From positions 1 through 64,000 of the forward strand of contig JAAVYP010000065.1 of the NCBI GenBank assembly GCA_022791195.1: DNA of 64,000 nt, written 5' to 3'. Position 1 is the first letter of the stretch. The number at the start of each line of letters is the position of its first letter. Source of the DNA: Clostridiales bacterium. GTDB taxonomy: Bacteria > Bacillota > Clostridia > Oscillospirales > CAG-272. Made by a program: the position numbers and the translations under genes. Shown one piece after another: positions 52,766-61,873 of the stretch. Under the pieces are notes generated by a model that was given only the letters and a program-made list of their open reading frames with translations, was not told the DNA's origin and did not search any database.

Positions 52766-52804
52766 ATGAGCTCCTTTCTTTGCGGACATCGCTGTCCGTT
52801 TAAC

Positions 52805-52836
52805 AAGATGCAGAGAGCAAATGCTCTCTGCATCTT
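52805..52836. terminator. Strong hairpin between transketolase and membrane-protein genes
   Basis: AAGATGCAGAGAGC and GCTCTCTGCATCTT pair perfectly (14 bp) around AAAT. The T run lies on the plus side, although both flanking genes are on the minus strand, so its orientation is odd. A second hairpin, GCTTGC/GCAAGC, is at 52867-52883. Confidence 0.65.
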
Positions 52837-52912
52837 TTATTTATATGATTTTTTTAATGAGTTATGCTTGCCGCATGCAAGCTTACTAAATATCATGCAG
52901 AGGATAAAATCT

Positions 52913-53848
52913 TTATTTTTGTGCGATGGCCGCCTTTGCCTTCGCGGCGATCTGGGCCGGTGTCAGCTTATAAGCGGCTAAAAGCTCCTCTACACTGCCG
53001 CTTTGGCCGAATTGATCTTCAATACCCACACGCAAAACAGGAACGGGGTGTCCTTCGCAGACGCATTCGGTGACAGCTGAGCCGAGTCCGCCAATCACGC
53101 TGTGTTCTTCGGCGGTGACAATTGCGCCGGTTTTGTGTGCGGAAGCAAGGATCAATTCGCGGTCCAACGGTTTAATGGTGTGGATGTTGATGACCTCTGC
53201 TTGTATGCCGTCGGTTTTCAGCAATTCTGCTGCTTCCAGTGCAATCGAAACCATGATGCCCGTGCCGATCAGTGTGACGTCGGTGCCGTCGGTCATTTTG
53301 ACCCCTTTACCAACGGTGAAGGAGTATTGCTCGTCAAATAACACGGGAACCGGATAACGGCCGAAACGCATATAAACCGGTCCGTCTGTCGAATAGGCAG
53401 CTTCTACGGCTTTTTTTGCTTCGGTGGCGTCAGCCGGATTGATCACCGTCATCCCAGGCAAGGTTCTCATCAGGGCTAAATCCTCTAAACACTGGTGGGT
53501 GGCGCCGTCTTCACCAACTGTAATGCCGCCATGGGTGGCGCCGATTTTTACGTTCAGTTTGGGATAAGCCACGCTGTTTCGGATCTGTTCAAAGGCACGT
53601 CCTGCTGCAAACATAGCAAATGTGCTGGCATAGGCAATATTGCCTGCGGCAGCGAGGCCGGCTGCAACCGAAATCATGTTCGCTTCTGCAATGCCGCAGT
53701 CGATGTGGCGCTCGGGGAATGCCTTCTTAAATTTAACCGTTTTCGTTGCTTCGGCCAAATCCGCGTCCAGCACAAAGAACGAGTGGTCTTTTCCTAATTC
53801 AACCAATGCGTCTCCATATGCTTCTCGGGTAGCTATTTTATTACTCAT
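52913..53848 (-). CDS. Transketolase, C-terminal subunit
   Basis: This 311-residue half of a split transketolase carries the pyrimidine-binding and C-terminal domains, with DCGIAEANMISVAAGLAAAG (catalytic Glu), GATHGGITVGEDGATHQ and VTAEEHSVIGGLGSAVTE. With the N-terminal subunit it moves two-carbon ketol units in the pentose phosphate pathway using thiamine diphosphate. Its start overlaps the upstream subunit by 8 bases. Confidence 0.94.
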   Translation of the reverse strand: MSNKIATREAYGDALVELGKDHSFFVLDADLAEATKTVKFKKAFPERHIDCGIAEANMISVAAGLAAAGNIAYASTFAMFAAGRAFEQIRNSVAYPKLNVKIGATHGGITVGEDGATHQCLEDLALMRTLPGMTVINPADATEAKKAVEAAYSTDGPVYMRFGRYPVPVLFDEQYSFTVGKGVKMTDGTDVTLIGTGIMVSIALEAAELLKTDGIQAEVINIHTIKPLDRELILASAHKTGAIVTAEEHSVIGGLGSAVTECVCEGHPVPVLRVGIEDQFGQSGSVEELLAAYKLTPAQIAAKAKAAIAQK

Positions 53849-54686
53849 GGCAGTTTCCCTCCAATCGTTGTGTGATTTCCTGAACGGCGGTTTGATAGTC
53901 AGCTTCTTTGGGGCTGGCGCCGTGCCAGTTGACTTTTCCTTCCATAAAGGAAACGCCTTTTCCTTTAATGGTATTCATGATCACAGCGGTTGGCTTGCCG
54001 TTACAGTCGGCAAAGGAAAGAAGCGCGCTTTCAATGGCATTAAAATCGTGTCCGTCAATACAAAGGGTATTCCAGCCAAAGGCTTTGAACTTTTGATCAA
54101 CTGGCGCTGTGTTCATAATTTCGGCTGTGGTGCCATCGATTTGCAGTCCATTGACATCGATGAACGCGCAAAGATTATCTAACTTAAAATGAGTGGCAAA
54201 CATAGCGGCTTCCCAGACTTGGCCTTCGTTTAATTCACCATCGCCCAAAATAGCGAATACACGATAAGCCTGGCCGTTTTTCTTGGCGCCTAAGGCCATG
54301 CCGCAGGCGGCCGATATGCCTTGTCCTAAACTGCCTGTTGTCATATCGACGCCGGGCGTATTTTTCATATCCGGATGCCCCTGCAAACGGCTGCCCGTTT
54401 TGCGCAGGGTATCAATTTCCTCTTTGGGGAAATAGCCCCGTTCGGCTAACGCACCGTAGAGAGCCGGCGCCGCGTGGCCTTTGGAGAGAACCAGCCTGTC
54501 CCGTTCGGGATCCCGCGGCTGTTCCGGATTAATTTTCATTTCTGTAAAATAAAGATAAGCTAAAAGGTCGGCAATGGAAAGAGAGCCGCCTGGATGTCCG
54601 CTGCCTGCGAGATACGTGCCGCGCAGCACAGACATTCTGATGTTGTCAGCTGTTTTGGTAAGACATTCTATTTGTGCCTTTTTCAT
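53841..54686 (-). CDS. Transketolase, N-terminal subunit
   Basis: This 281-residue subunit binds the diphosphate of thiamine diphosphate: SGHPGGSLSIADLLAYLYF, LSKGHAAPALYGALAERGYF, GSLGQGISAACGMALGAKKN and the GDGELNEGQVWEAAMFA motif with the following metal-site residues. Split transketolases of this size are common in Clostridia and archaea. SD AAAGGAAA precedes ATG 54686. Confidence 0.95.
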   Translation of the reverse strand: MKKAQIECLTKTADNIRMSVLRGTYLAGSGHPGGSLSIADLLAYLYFTEMKINPEQPRDPERDRLVLSKGHAAPALYGALAERGYFPKEEIDTLRKTGSRLQGHPDMKNTPGVDMTTGSLGQGISAACGMALGAKKNGQAYRVFAILGDGELNEGQVWEAAMFATHFKLDNLCAFIDVNGLQIDGTTAEIMNTAPVDQKFKAFGWNTLCIDGHDFNAIESALLSFADCNGKPTAVIMNTIKGKGVSFMEGKVNWHGASPKEADYQTAVQEITQRLEGNCHE

Positions 54687-54732
54687 AACTGTGACTTTTC
54701 CTTTCTTTTGATAATTAAGATAATACTCCTTT

Positions 54733-54761
54733 ATTGTACTCTTAATTTTTCAATTTGTAAA
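54733..54761 (-). promoter_or_regulatory. Promoter of the transketolase operon
   Basis: On the minus strand TTTACA (54761-54756), 17 bases, TACAAT (54738-54733). Transcription would begin ~40 bases before the gene. Confidence 0.72.
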
Positions 54762-54796
54762 TAGCAGAATCGGCAATTATATATTTGATTTGAGTT

Positions 54797-54900
54797 TAGA
54801 CAGAGAAGAGCATCTGTCTAGTTTTTGGGCAAATGCTTTTGGGTTGTGTTATTTTAAGTCATTTTGGGGCAGCTGTCTGTTGCTTTTTGAATCCCCAAAA
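54797..54900 (+). other. Two hairpins in the transketolase/V-ATPase divergent gap
   Basis: The gap of about 500 bases is AT-rich. TAGACAG/CTGTCTA (54797-54820) is followed by GTTTTT. TTTTGGGG (54862-54869) pairs perfectly with CCCCAAAA (54893-54900) around 23 bases. The rest (54901-55125) is nearly all A and T, with palindromic runs. A 68-codon frame across 54790-54996 has no SD and poor composition and is not called. Confidence 0.45.
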
Positions 54901-55125
54901 AGTATGCTGTATATAGTGATTAATATGATTTTACAATACAATATATATTGTATATTTGTTAGATATATTTTGCATAAATTATTATTTAATCTATAAAAGT
55001 AATGTATAAATTGCAATTATATAATATAATTATTATAAAGCAATATATAAGTTGAAATTGTGTTTTTGGCCATGGCGAGCGACGGGAAAAAAGAATTGAT
55101 TTTGTAAAATGTGACAAAAATCCTC

Positions 55126-55154
55126 TTGTAAAAAGCAAATAAAAGTGGTAAAAT
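55126..55154 (+). promoter_or_regulatory. Promoter of the V/A-ATPase operon
   Basis: TTGTAA (55126-55131), 17 bases, TAAAAT (55149-55154), preceded by GTGG. The first gene starts 38 bases downstream. Confidence 0.8.
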
Positions 55155-55191
55155 TATCAAGAAACTGAGTGTAAAAGGAGATTCGCACAAT

Positions 55192-55512
55192 ATGGCCAGT
55201 GAAACGGTGCTAAAGATTAAGGAAGCGGAAGAAAAAGCGATGCAGATGAAATCGCAGACGGCCGAACAAATCAAAGCAGCAACCCAGGCCGCAAAAGCAG
55301 AAGGTGAAAAACTGGTGGCTGAAGCGGCTGAAAAAGCAAATATACTGCGTACCGAGGCGCTTCGCCAGGCCGAGGTACAAGCCATAGGGCTGACTGATCA
55401 AAAACGTTCGGGCGCAAGGGTGGAATCAGATGTGCTGATGAAAGAAGCAAACGCGCACATGGATCAGGCGATTGATGTCATTGTAGAGGGAGTTAAGAAT
55501 TTATGGCAGTAA
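55192..55512 (+). CDS. V/A-type ATPase peripheral-stalk subunit G/H
   Basis: This 106-residue, almost wholly helical protein is rich in Ala, Glu and Lys (VLKIKEAEEKAMQMKSQTAE), the hallmark of subunit G/H (NtpF/AhaH), which forms the stator coiled coil with subunit E. SD AAAGGAG precedes ATG 55192. It is the first gene of the nine-gene operon and overlaps the start of the next by 10 bases. Confidence 0.88.
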   Translation: MASETVLKIKEAEEKAMQMKSQTAEQIKAATQAAKAEGEKLVAEAAEKANILRTEALRQAEVQAIGLTDQKRSGARVESDVLMKEANAHMDQAIDVIVEGVKNLWQ

Positions 55513-57458
55513 GCAAGATGAAAAAACTCTCCCTATTCGCCCTTTCTGAAGAAGCTGATGTGTTGATTCATAAACTGACCTGGCTTTCCTGCATTGAATT
55601 TACGAAGGCTGAAGAGGGGGATGAATGGTTTACGGCGGGGGAACCCAGCCAGCTTTCTTTGTTAAAAAGCCGTCTCGCCTATATAACAGAGGCTCTTGGC
55701 GTTTTAAAACCATATGAACGTGTCAAAAAAGGACTTTTTTCCAAGCGGGCTATTGTGCATAAAAGTGACTTTGAAGAGATCGATGAAGCGCTTGCATCGG
55801 CCAAAATAAGAGCTGAAAAAATTCTGGATGCGAAAGACCAGCTGCTGACAGCCAAAGCAGAGCGAAACAAAGCAAAGGCAAGACAAGCTGCGCTTATCCC
55901 TTATCAAGGCTATGATTTGCCGCTTGGTTATACAGGCACGAAAGAGGGCCGGGTGCTTTTAGGCACGCTGCCAATCAGTGCTGATCTGGATGAGATGAAA
56001 GCGGCGGTGCTTGAACAAACCGACCGGGTTGTTTTTGAAAAAATCTCTGCCGATTCGACAGCGCTTTATTATGCGGTCATTTGTCATGCGGCTGATGTGG
56101 ATGGGGTGGCACGAATCCTTGGCAGTCATGGATTTTTAAGGGCAGACTTTACAGGTGTTGCCGGCACCGCCTACGAAGCGATGCAGCAGACAGCCCAGAT
56201 TGTCAATGAAACTGAACGGATGATCCAAGAGGCCGAAAAGGCTTTATCTGATCTTGTAGAGCATCAGGATGAACTGCAGCGTGCGGCCGATTTGCTTTCT
56301 GTTGAAATTACCAAAGCAGAGGCCAAGGAGAAGCTGCTTTACACAAAGCAGACGGTATGTATCACCGGCTGGGTACCTGAACAAGCCGAGGAAAAGGTGA
56401 AGCGGGCGTTAGACAAGCACTGCTGTGCTTATGAATTAACCGTACCTGAGCCAGAGGACGAACCGCCGGTGCTGCTTCAAAATAATAAATGGGCCAAGCC
56501 CTTTACATTTATTGTTAATTTATATTCACTGCCTAAGTACGGAACCTTTGATCCAACCTTTGTGATGAGTCTGTTTTATTTCCTCATTTTTGGCATGATG
56601 TTGGCGGATGTGGTGTACGGACTGCTTTTACTGGCGGTCGGGTTTGTGATTTATAAATGCTTGGATGTCGGCAAAGGCGTTAAGAATTTGGCCTTGGTGT
56701 TTGCTTATTGCGGACTTTCCTGTGTGTTGTTCGGTGTGCTTTTCGGCGGTTATCTTGGCGATTTGCCGGTGAAGGTGATGCAGAACATGCTGGGTGTAAA
56801 TTCGGTAACGAATCTGGCGGTTTTGTTTGATCCCGCCACCGGAAACGGACCGATTCTGTTTTTGGGTCTCTCGCTTGGGGCCGGCGCGCTTCATCTTGCA
56901 TTTGGCATGGGCATACAGGCGTGGCTTTATATAAAGGAAGGCAATGTTTTTGCCGCTGTCTTTGATATTGGATCGTGGTATGTCTTGTTCGTTGGTATCG
57001 GCCTTTTGTTTGTCAATCCGATGGTGGGCGGTCTTGTAGCCGGTGCCGGTGTGCTGATGCTGATTTTAACCCAGGGACGGGACGCAAAAAATCCGATTAT
57101 GCGCCTGTTAAAAGGGATTATGAGCTTGTATGACATTGTCAATTATGTGGCCGATTTGCTCTCTTATTCCCGGATCATGGCGCTGGGGCTTGCTTCCGCC
57201 ATTATCGCGAGCGTGGTGAATACACTGGCAACACTCAATGGCGGCAGCGTGATTGGCTGGATTTTGATGACGGTGATTGTGCTGTTCGGTCACACAGTGA
57301 ACTTAGTGATTAATTTACTGGGCACTTTCGTGCATACCAGCCGATTGCAGTATATTGAATTTTTCGGCAAATTCTATGTCGACGGCGGACGGGAGTTTAA
57401 ACCAGCCGCCCCCGAGACAACGTATACAAGAATTGCTGATGCCGATGAACCGTTATAA
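55503..57458 (+). CDS. ntpI: V/A-type ATPase membrane subunit I (a)
   Basis: This 651-residue stator subunit has a ~330-residue cytoplasmic arm with coiled coils, then about eight membrane helices from residue ~335. Family motifs are FDPTFVMSLFYFLIFGMMLA (GMMxxDxGYG-like loop) and the essential Arg in LSYSRIMALGLASAIIA, followed by HTVNLVINLLGTFVHTSRLQ. It forms the ion half-channels against the K ring. Confidence 0.94.
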   Translation: MAVSKMKKLSLFALSEEADVLIHKLTWLSCIEFTKAEEGDEWFTAGEPSQLSLLKSRLAYITEALGVLKPYERVKKGLFSKRAIVHKSDFEEIDEALASAKIRAEKILDAKDQLLTAKAERNKAKARQAALIPYQGYDLPLGYTGTKEGRVLLGTLPISADLDEMKAAVLEQTDRVVFEKISADSTALYYAVICHAADVDGVARILGSHGFLRADFTGVAGTAYEAMQQTAQIVNETERMIQEAEKALSDLVEHQDELQRAADLLSVEITKAEAKEKLLYTKQTVCITGWVPEQAEEKVKRALDKHCCAYELTVPEPEDEPPVLLQNNKWAKPFTFIVNLYSLPKYGTFDPTFVMSLFYFLIFGMMLADVVYGLLLLAVGFVIYKCLDVGKGVKNLALVFAYCGLSCVLFGVLFGGYLGDLPVKVMQNMLGVNSVTNLAVLFDPATGNGPILFLGLSLGAGALHLAFGMGIQAWLYIKEGNVFAAVFDIGSWYVLFVGIGLLFVNPMVGGLVAGAGVLMLILTQGRDAKNPIMRLLKGIMSLYDIVNYVADLLSYSRIMALGLASAIIASVVNTLATLNGGSVIGWILMTVIVLFGHTVNLVINLLGTFVHTSRLQYIEFFGKFYVDGGREFKPAAPETTYTRIADADEPL

Positions 57459-57517
57459 CCATATAACCCGTGGTAAAATATAACAGTAATAAATTTTAAT
57501 TGCATATAGATGCGAAA

Positions 57518-57543
57518 GACGTGTGATCAAATAAAAGCACGTC
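57518..57543 (+). other. Hairpin and possible internal promoter before subunit K
   Basis: GACGTG and CACGTC pair around 14 bases. Upstream, GTGGTAAAAT (57470-57479) matches the extended -10 seen elsewhere, without a clear -35. Together they may boost expression of the K subunit, which is needed in many copies. Confidence 0.45.
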
Positions 57544-57565
57544 AACAGAAAGGATGGAAACAACA

Positions 57566-58066
57566 ATGACAATAGCAGAATTTTTATCGATGGTATTCAG
57601 CGGACAGAATTTAGCGCTTTTGGGTGCTTTTTTGGCCGCCGGTCTGGCCGGTGCCGGTTCGGCAATCGGTGTAGGAATTGTGGGGCAAGCGGGCGCCGGT
57701 CTTTTGACCGAGCAGCCGAATATGTTTGGTAAAGCGCTGCTTCTTCAGGCGCTTCCGGCAACACAGGGCATCTATGGCCTGATTACCGCTTTTATGATCA
57801 TGATCACCTCGGGTATTATGAGCGGGACCGGTGCTGAGCTGACAATTGCGCAGGGCGGCTATTTTCTGATGGCTTCTTTGCCGGTCGGCATTGTGGGCTT
57901 TGTTTCTGCTAAACACCAGGCGAAGGTGTCGGCTGCGGGTGTGTCGCTGATTGCCAAGCAAAAAAATGAGGTAGGTAAGGCGATCACCTCTTCCGCTTTG
58001 GTAGAGACCTATGCTATTTTTGCTCTGTTAGTATCACTTTTGTTAATCATTTTCTATAAGGGTTAA
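57566..58066 (+). CDS. ntpK: V/A-type ATPase rotor subunit K
   Basis: This ~166-residue proteolipid has four membrane helices from a duplicated hairpin. In the first repeat LPATQGIYGL keeps Thr and Gln; in the second, KHQAKVSAAG keeps Gln, and helix four carries the ion-binding Glu in LVETYAIFALLVS. These positions correspond by eye to the Na+ ligands of Enterococcus hirae NtpK (Thr64, Gln65, Gln110, Glu139). I start it at ATG 57566, downstream of AAAGGATGG; ATG 57554 overlaps that SD. Confidence 0.93.
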   Translation: MTIAEFLSMVFSGQNLALLGAFLAAGLAGAGSAIGVGIVGQAGAGLLTEQPNMFGKALLLQALPATQGIYGLITAFMIMITSGIMSGTGAELTIAQGGYFLMASLPVGIVGFVSAKHQAKVSAAGVSLIAKQKNEVGKAITSSALVETYAIFALLVSLLLIIFYKG

Positions 58067-58069
58067 TCC

Positions 58070-58747
58070 ATGGAAGGACTTGAAAAAATAACCGAGCGTA
58101 TTCTGCAGGATGCAAGAGCCGCGTGTGACGCGCAGCTGTCTGCGGCAAAAGAGGATGTGAACCGGATAAAGTCTAAATACAGCGCCACGGCCGAGAAAAT
58201 ACTTCACGAAGCACAGGAGTCTGTGCAAAAAGAGGTGGACGCGATTTTAGAAAGTGGTCAAGCGGGCGCGGCGATGTGGCGGCGCAATGCTTTGTTGGAA
58301 GCTAAAAGCGCTATGGTGGATGCAGCATATGATAATGCGGTTCGCTTTATCGCGCGCATGGATGAAAATGTATACTATACGCTTTTATCCAATATGTTAA
58401 CAAAAGCAGTGGCTGAATCAGAACAGGCTGATCAAGCCCTTTTGGCCGATGAGCAAAGTGAATATACAAAGCCGGCAGCTTTCGTAGTGTCGCTGAACGC
58501 CAAAGATAAAGAAAAATACGCGCAGCGCTTGCAGCGTGATTTGACAGAAAAAAATTCTTCGGTTTCGATGCAAATAGCACAGCAGCCGGCCGACATAGCA
58601 GGCGGTATGCTGGTACAATATGGCGATGTTTCCATTGATTGTTCCGTTGAACAATCGGTGCAGTTGGTCAGAAGCCAAACAGAGGCAGAGGTTTTTGCTG
58701 TCTTGTTTGGAATACATGCAGGCAGGAGAGGGCAAAGTGAAGCATAA
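58070..58747 (+). CDS. ntpE: V/A-type ATPase stalk subunit E
   Basis: This 225-residue peripheral-stalk subunit has a long N-terminal helix (residues ~5-100, ITERILQDARAACDAQLSAA) and a globular C-terminal end with IAGGMLVQYGDVSIDCSVEQ, the conserved subunit E signature. It starts three bases after the K stop and overlaps subunit C. Confidence 0.9.
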   Translation: MEGLEKITERILQDARAACDAQLSAAKEDVNRIKSKYSATAEKILHEAQESVQKEVDAILESGQAGAAMWRRNALLEAKSAMVDAAYDNAVRFIARMDENVYYTLLSNMLTKAVAESEQADQALLADEQSEYTKPAAFVVSLNAKDKEKYAQRLQRDLTEKNSSVSMQIAQQPADIAGGMLVQYGDVSIDCSVEQSVQLVRSQTEAEVFAVLFGIHAGRRGQSEA

Positions 58748-59732
58748 AAAAAGCAGCGATCAGGATTTTTTATACAGCACGGCGCGTATTCGCGCTCTTG
58801 AAAATGAAATCTGTTCAAATGAACAATTTGCGCTGTTGTCCGAAGCCAGGGGAGAGGGCGAATTAAGACGGTTGCTTGGTGAAGCAGGCCTTGAGGGAGA
58901 TTCTCTTTTTGAAGCGGTCGATAAAAGACTGCAAGCGGCTTATGCTTTGGTGAGCGAGCTTGCCGGCAGCGATGCATTTGATGTGCTTCGTTTTCCATAT
59001 GATGCGCATAACCTAAAAAGCATGATCAAAGCCGATATTCGGGATATGGCGCCGGAAGGTTTGCTGCTTCAGTTTGGTACGGTGCCGATTGATCGTTTGC
59101 AGGGCCTTTGGCAGAACCGTGATTTTACGCCATTTCCTTTTCATATGGCCAATGCCGTCGGTTCGGCGATAGAAGCCTATGCAAAAACAAAGGATCCGCA
59201 AAAAATCGATACGATTTTAGATAAAGCCTGTTATCAGGACATGCTTGCCGGCGCGGAACAGGCGGAACTGCCTTTTTTGCTGGATGCGATAAGGATGAAA
59301 ATCGATCTGACTAATTTATTGACCGTGCTTCGTCTGCTGCGTATGAACAGTGCGCAAAATTCGCAAAGCAATAATGCTTTTGTCAAAGAGCATCTGATTG
59401 ACGGAGGCATGCTGCCGCTTGAACAGCTCACCAAGCTTTTCGACGGCGGAGAAGAGGCCTTGTTTGGCTTTCTTGCTTTGGGCGGCTATCCGATTCTCGC
59501 CAAGCTCGGCCAAGAGACGTCGCTCGCTGCTTTTGAACGGGCGGCTGATGACGAATACATGTGCTATATACGCGATCATACAAAATATATTGCCTTTGGC
59601 GGGCCGGTTTTGTGTGCTTATTTAGCGGCGAGAGAGACAGAGGCGAAGAATTTCAGAATATTGATTGCTTCTGTAAGAAACGGAATTTCGCCGGCAGAAA
59701 TTAAGGAAAGGCTTCGGTTCAGTTATGTATAA
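58737..59732 (+). CDS. ntpC: V/A-type ATPase subunit C
   Basis: This ~331-residue helical subunit links the rotor ring to the central stalk (d/C subunit). It has an N-terminal YSTARIRALENEI, PYDAHNLKSMIKADI and FLLDAIRMKIDLTNLLTVLR, typical of the family. The start is GTG 58737, preceded by GGAGAGGG; the frame runs further back without support. It overlaps the subunit E stop and the subunit F start. Confidence 0.9.
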   Translation: MKHKKSSDQDFLYSTARIRALENEICSNEQFALLSEARGEGELRRLLGEAGLEGDSLFEAVDKRLQAAYALVSELAGSDAFDVLRFPYDAHNLKSMIKADIRDMAPEGLLLQFGTVPIDRLQGLWQNRDFTPFPFHMANAVGSAIEAYAKTKDPQKIDTILDKACYQDMLAGAEQAELPFLLDAIRMKIDLTNLLTVLRLLRMNSAQNSQSNNAFVKEHLIDGGMLPLEQLTKLFDGGEEALFGFLALGGYPILAKLGQETSLAAFERAADDEYMCYIRDHTKYIAFGGPVLCAYLAARETEAKNFRILIASVRNGISPAEIKERLRFSYV

Positions 59733-60042
59733 AATTGGTGTGATTGGCGACAGAGACAGTGTTTTGGGTTTTATTGCGGTGGGCTTTACGGTGTATGCCG
59801 CAGAGGACGCAAAGCAGGCAGCCGTCCTTTTAAAGCAGCTGGCCAGTGAAAATTATGCCATTATTTATATAACAGAAAATTTGGCAGTCGATTTGCAGGA
59901 AGAGATTGATCGGTATAAAGAAAAAACAGTTCCGGCTGTCATTGTGATTCCCGGCAAAGAGGGCAGTACGGGCTTTGGCATGATGAATTTGAAAAAATCA
60001 GTTGAGCGTGCTGTCGGCGCCGATATTCTGTTTAAGGAATAA
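59725..60042 (+). CDS. ntpG: V/A-type ATPase central-stalk subunit F
   Basis: This 105-residue Rossmann-like subunit has IGVIGDRDSVLGFIAVGF at the N-terminus and PAVIVIPGKEGSTGFG near the end, both diagnostic. It binds subunit D in the rotor shaft. It overlaps the end of subunit C by 8 bases. Confidence 0.92.
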   Translation: MYKIGVIGDRDSVLGFIAVGFTVYAAEDAKQAAVLLKQLASENYAIIYITENLAVDLQEEIDRYKEKTVPAVIVIPGKEGSTGFGMMNLKKSVERAVGADILFKE

Positions 60043-60098
60043 ATGCTTGTTAGCGGATATAGAAGACCTACGCAAGTAAGAAAGGAATGGTCATTTAA

Positions 60099-61871
60099 GT
60101 GATAGAAGGAAAGATCGTAAAAGTATCTGGCCCCTTGGTCATTGCAGAGGGTATGCGAGAGGCCAATATGTTTGACGTGGTGCATGTGGGCGATGCCAAA
60201 CTGATTGGTGAAATTATCGAGATGCACGGCAGCCGTGCGTCGATTCAGGTTTATGAGGAAACGGCCGGACTTGGAAAAGGCGATAAGGTGATATCGTCGG
60301 GCGCCCCTCTTTCGGTAGAGTTAGGCCCCGGTTTGATTGGTAATATTTATGACGGCATTCAGCGTCCTCTTGAAAAAATCGTTGAAATTGCGGGATCCAA
60401 TTTGATCAAAGGAATCGATGTGCCTGCGTTAGACCGAGAAAAGGTGTGGCATTTTGAAGCGCTTGTGAAGCCGGGCGATAAGGTAACTGGCGGTGACATT
60501 TGCGGAACCGTGCAGGAGACCGAGTCAGTGGTTCACAAGATTATGGTTCCGGTGGGTGTTTGCGGCACGATTGAAACGATCGAAAGCGGCGATTATAAGA
60601 TCACCGAGCCGGTCGGTGCGGTGAAAACTGAGGATGGCAAAAGCGTTTCGCTGATGCTAAGCCAGAAATGGCCTGTGCGCCGCGCCCGCCCGTATGCGGA
60701 AAAATTAGCGCCCATTGTGCCTATGATTACAGGACAGCGGAATATCGATTCGATGTTTCCCATTGCGAAAGGGGGAACCGCCTGCGTTCCTGGCCCGTTT
60801 GGCAGCGGTAAGACGGTGGTGCAGCATCAGCTCGCCAAATGGAGTGATGTAGATATTGTTGTGTATGTCGGCTGCGGCGAGCGCGGCAATGAAATGACCG
60901 ATGTACTAAGAGAATTTCCTGAATTGCAGGATCCCAGAACCGGCTATTCATTAATGAAGCGGACGGTTTTGATTGCGAATACATCAGATATGCCGGTCGC
61001 AGCTAGGGAAGCTTCGATCTATACAGGCATTACCATTGCCGAGTATTTTCGCGATATGGGCTATTCGGTGGCGGTAATTGCCGATTCTTCTTCGAGATGG
61101 GCCGAGGCACTGCGTGAAATGTCCGGACGATTGGAGGAAATGCCGGGCGAAGAGGGCTATCCTGCCTATCTGACCTCTCGTTTAGCACAGTTTTATGAAC
61201 GTGCCGGCAGCGTCATCTGTTTGGGCAGTGACGGAAGAGAAGGCGCCTTGTCGGCGATTGGCGCCGTGTCGCCCCCTGGCGGTGACTTATCTGAACCGGT
61301 GACTCAGGCGACCCTGCGGATTGTTAAAGTATTCTGGGGATTAGACGCCAATTTGGCTTACAAAAGACATTTCCCGGCGATTAACTGGCTGAATTCTTAT
61401 TCGCTTTATAAAGACCGGTTAGCGCCGTGGTATCGGGACAATGTGTCGACCACATGGGGCGAATACACGGCAGAGGCCATGAGAATTTTGCAAAAAGAGG
61501 CCGAGTTAGATGAGATTGTCAAACTCGTCGGTGAGGATTCTCTTTCGCCGAACGACCGGCTCACACTGGAAGTGGCGCGAAGCGTGCGGGAGGACTTTTT
61601 GCAGCAGGATGCGATGGATATAGATGATTCTTATACATCGCTTGATAAGCAGAATGCCTTGCTGGGACTGATTTTGTATTTTTATAAGCAAGCTGCTTCT
61701 GCGATTGAAGACGGAGCGGAAATTGATAAAATTGCCGTGATGCCGGCAAGAGAACTGATTGGCCGTGCCAAGGTGACGTCGCCCGACGTTTATAAACAAG
61801 AATTTGCGCGTATTAAAGAACGGGTTGATGCCGAACTGAATGACTTAATCAAGGAAGCAAAGGAGGGATAA
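60099..61871 (+). CDS. ntpA: V/A-type ATPase catalytic subunit A
   Basis: This 590-residue catalytic subunit has Walker [20 protein letters not shown], the catalytic Glu in [33 protein letters not shown] and the A-specific non-homologous insertion (~residues 120-190). The start is GTG 60099, with AAAGGAATGG upstream. It hydrolyses or makes ATP in the A3B3 head. Confidence 0.96.
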   Translation: MIEGKIVKVSGPLVIAEGMREANMFDVVHVGDAKLIGEIIEMHGSRASIQVYEETAGLGKGDKVISSGAPLSVELGPGLIGNIYDGIQRPLEKIVEIAGSNLIKGIDVPALDREKVWHFEALVKPGDKVTGGDICGTVQETESVVHKIMVPVGVCGTIETIESGDYKITEPVGAVKTEDGKSVSLMLSQKWPVRRARPYAEKLAPIVPMITGQRNIDSMFPIAKGGTACVPGPFGSGKTVVQHQLAKWSDVDIVVYVGCGERGNEMTDVLREFPELQDPRTGYSLMKRTVLIANTSDMPVAAREASIYTGITIAEYFRDMGYSVAVIADSSSRWAEALREMSGRLEEMPGEEGYPAYLTSRLAQFYERAGSVICLGSDGREGALSAIGAVSPPGGDLSEPVTQATLRIVKVFWGLDANLAYKRHFPAINWLNSYSLYKDRLAPWYRDNVSTTWGEYTAEAMRILQKEAELDEIVKLVGEDSLSPNDRLTLEVARSVREDFLQQDAMDIDDSYTSLDKQNALLGLILYFYKQAASAIEDGAEIDKIAVMPARELIGRAKVTSPDVYKQEFARIKERVDAELNDLIKEAKEG

Positions 61872-61873
61872 GC

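Noticed and set aside
52805-52836. Clear terminator for the transketolase operon
   Set aside because: The stem is strong, but the T run is on the plus side whereas the operon is on the minus strand. Listed as an orientation-uncertain hairpin instead.
54790-54996. 68-codon frame in the transketolase/V-ATPase gap
   Set aside because: No SD, composition set by AT-rich DNA, and it runs through two hairpins. Treated as non-coding.
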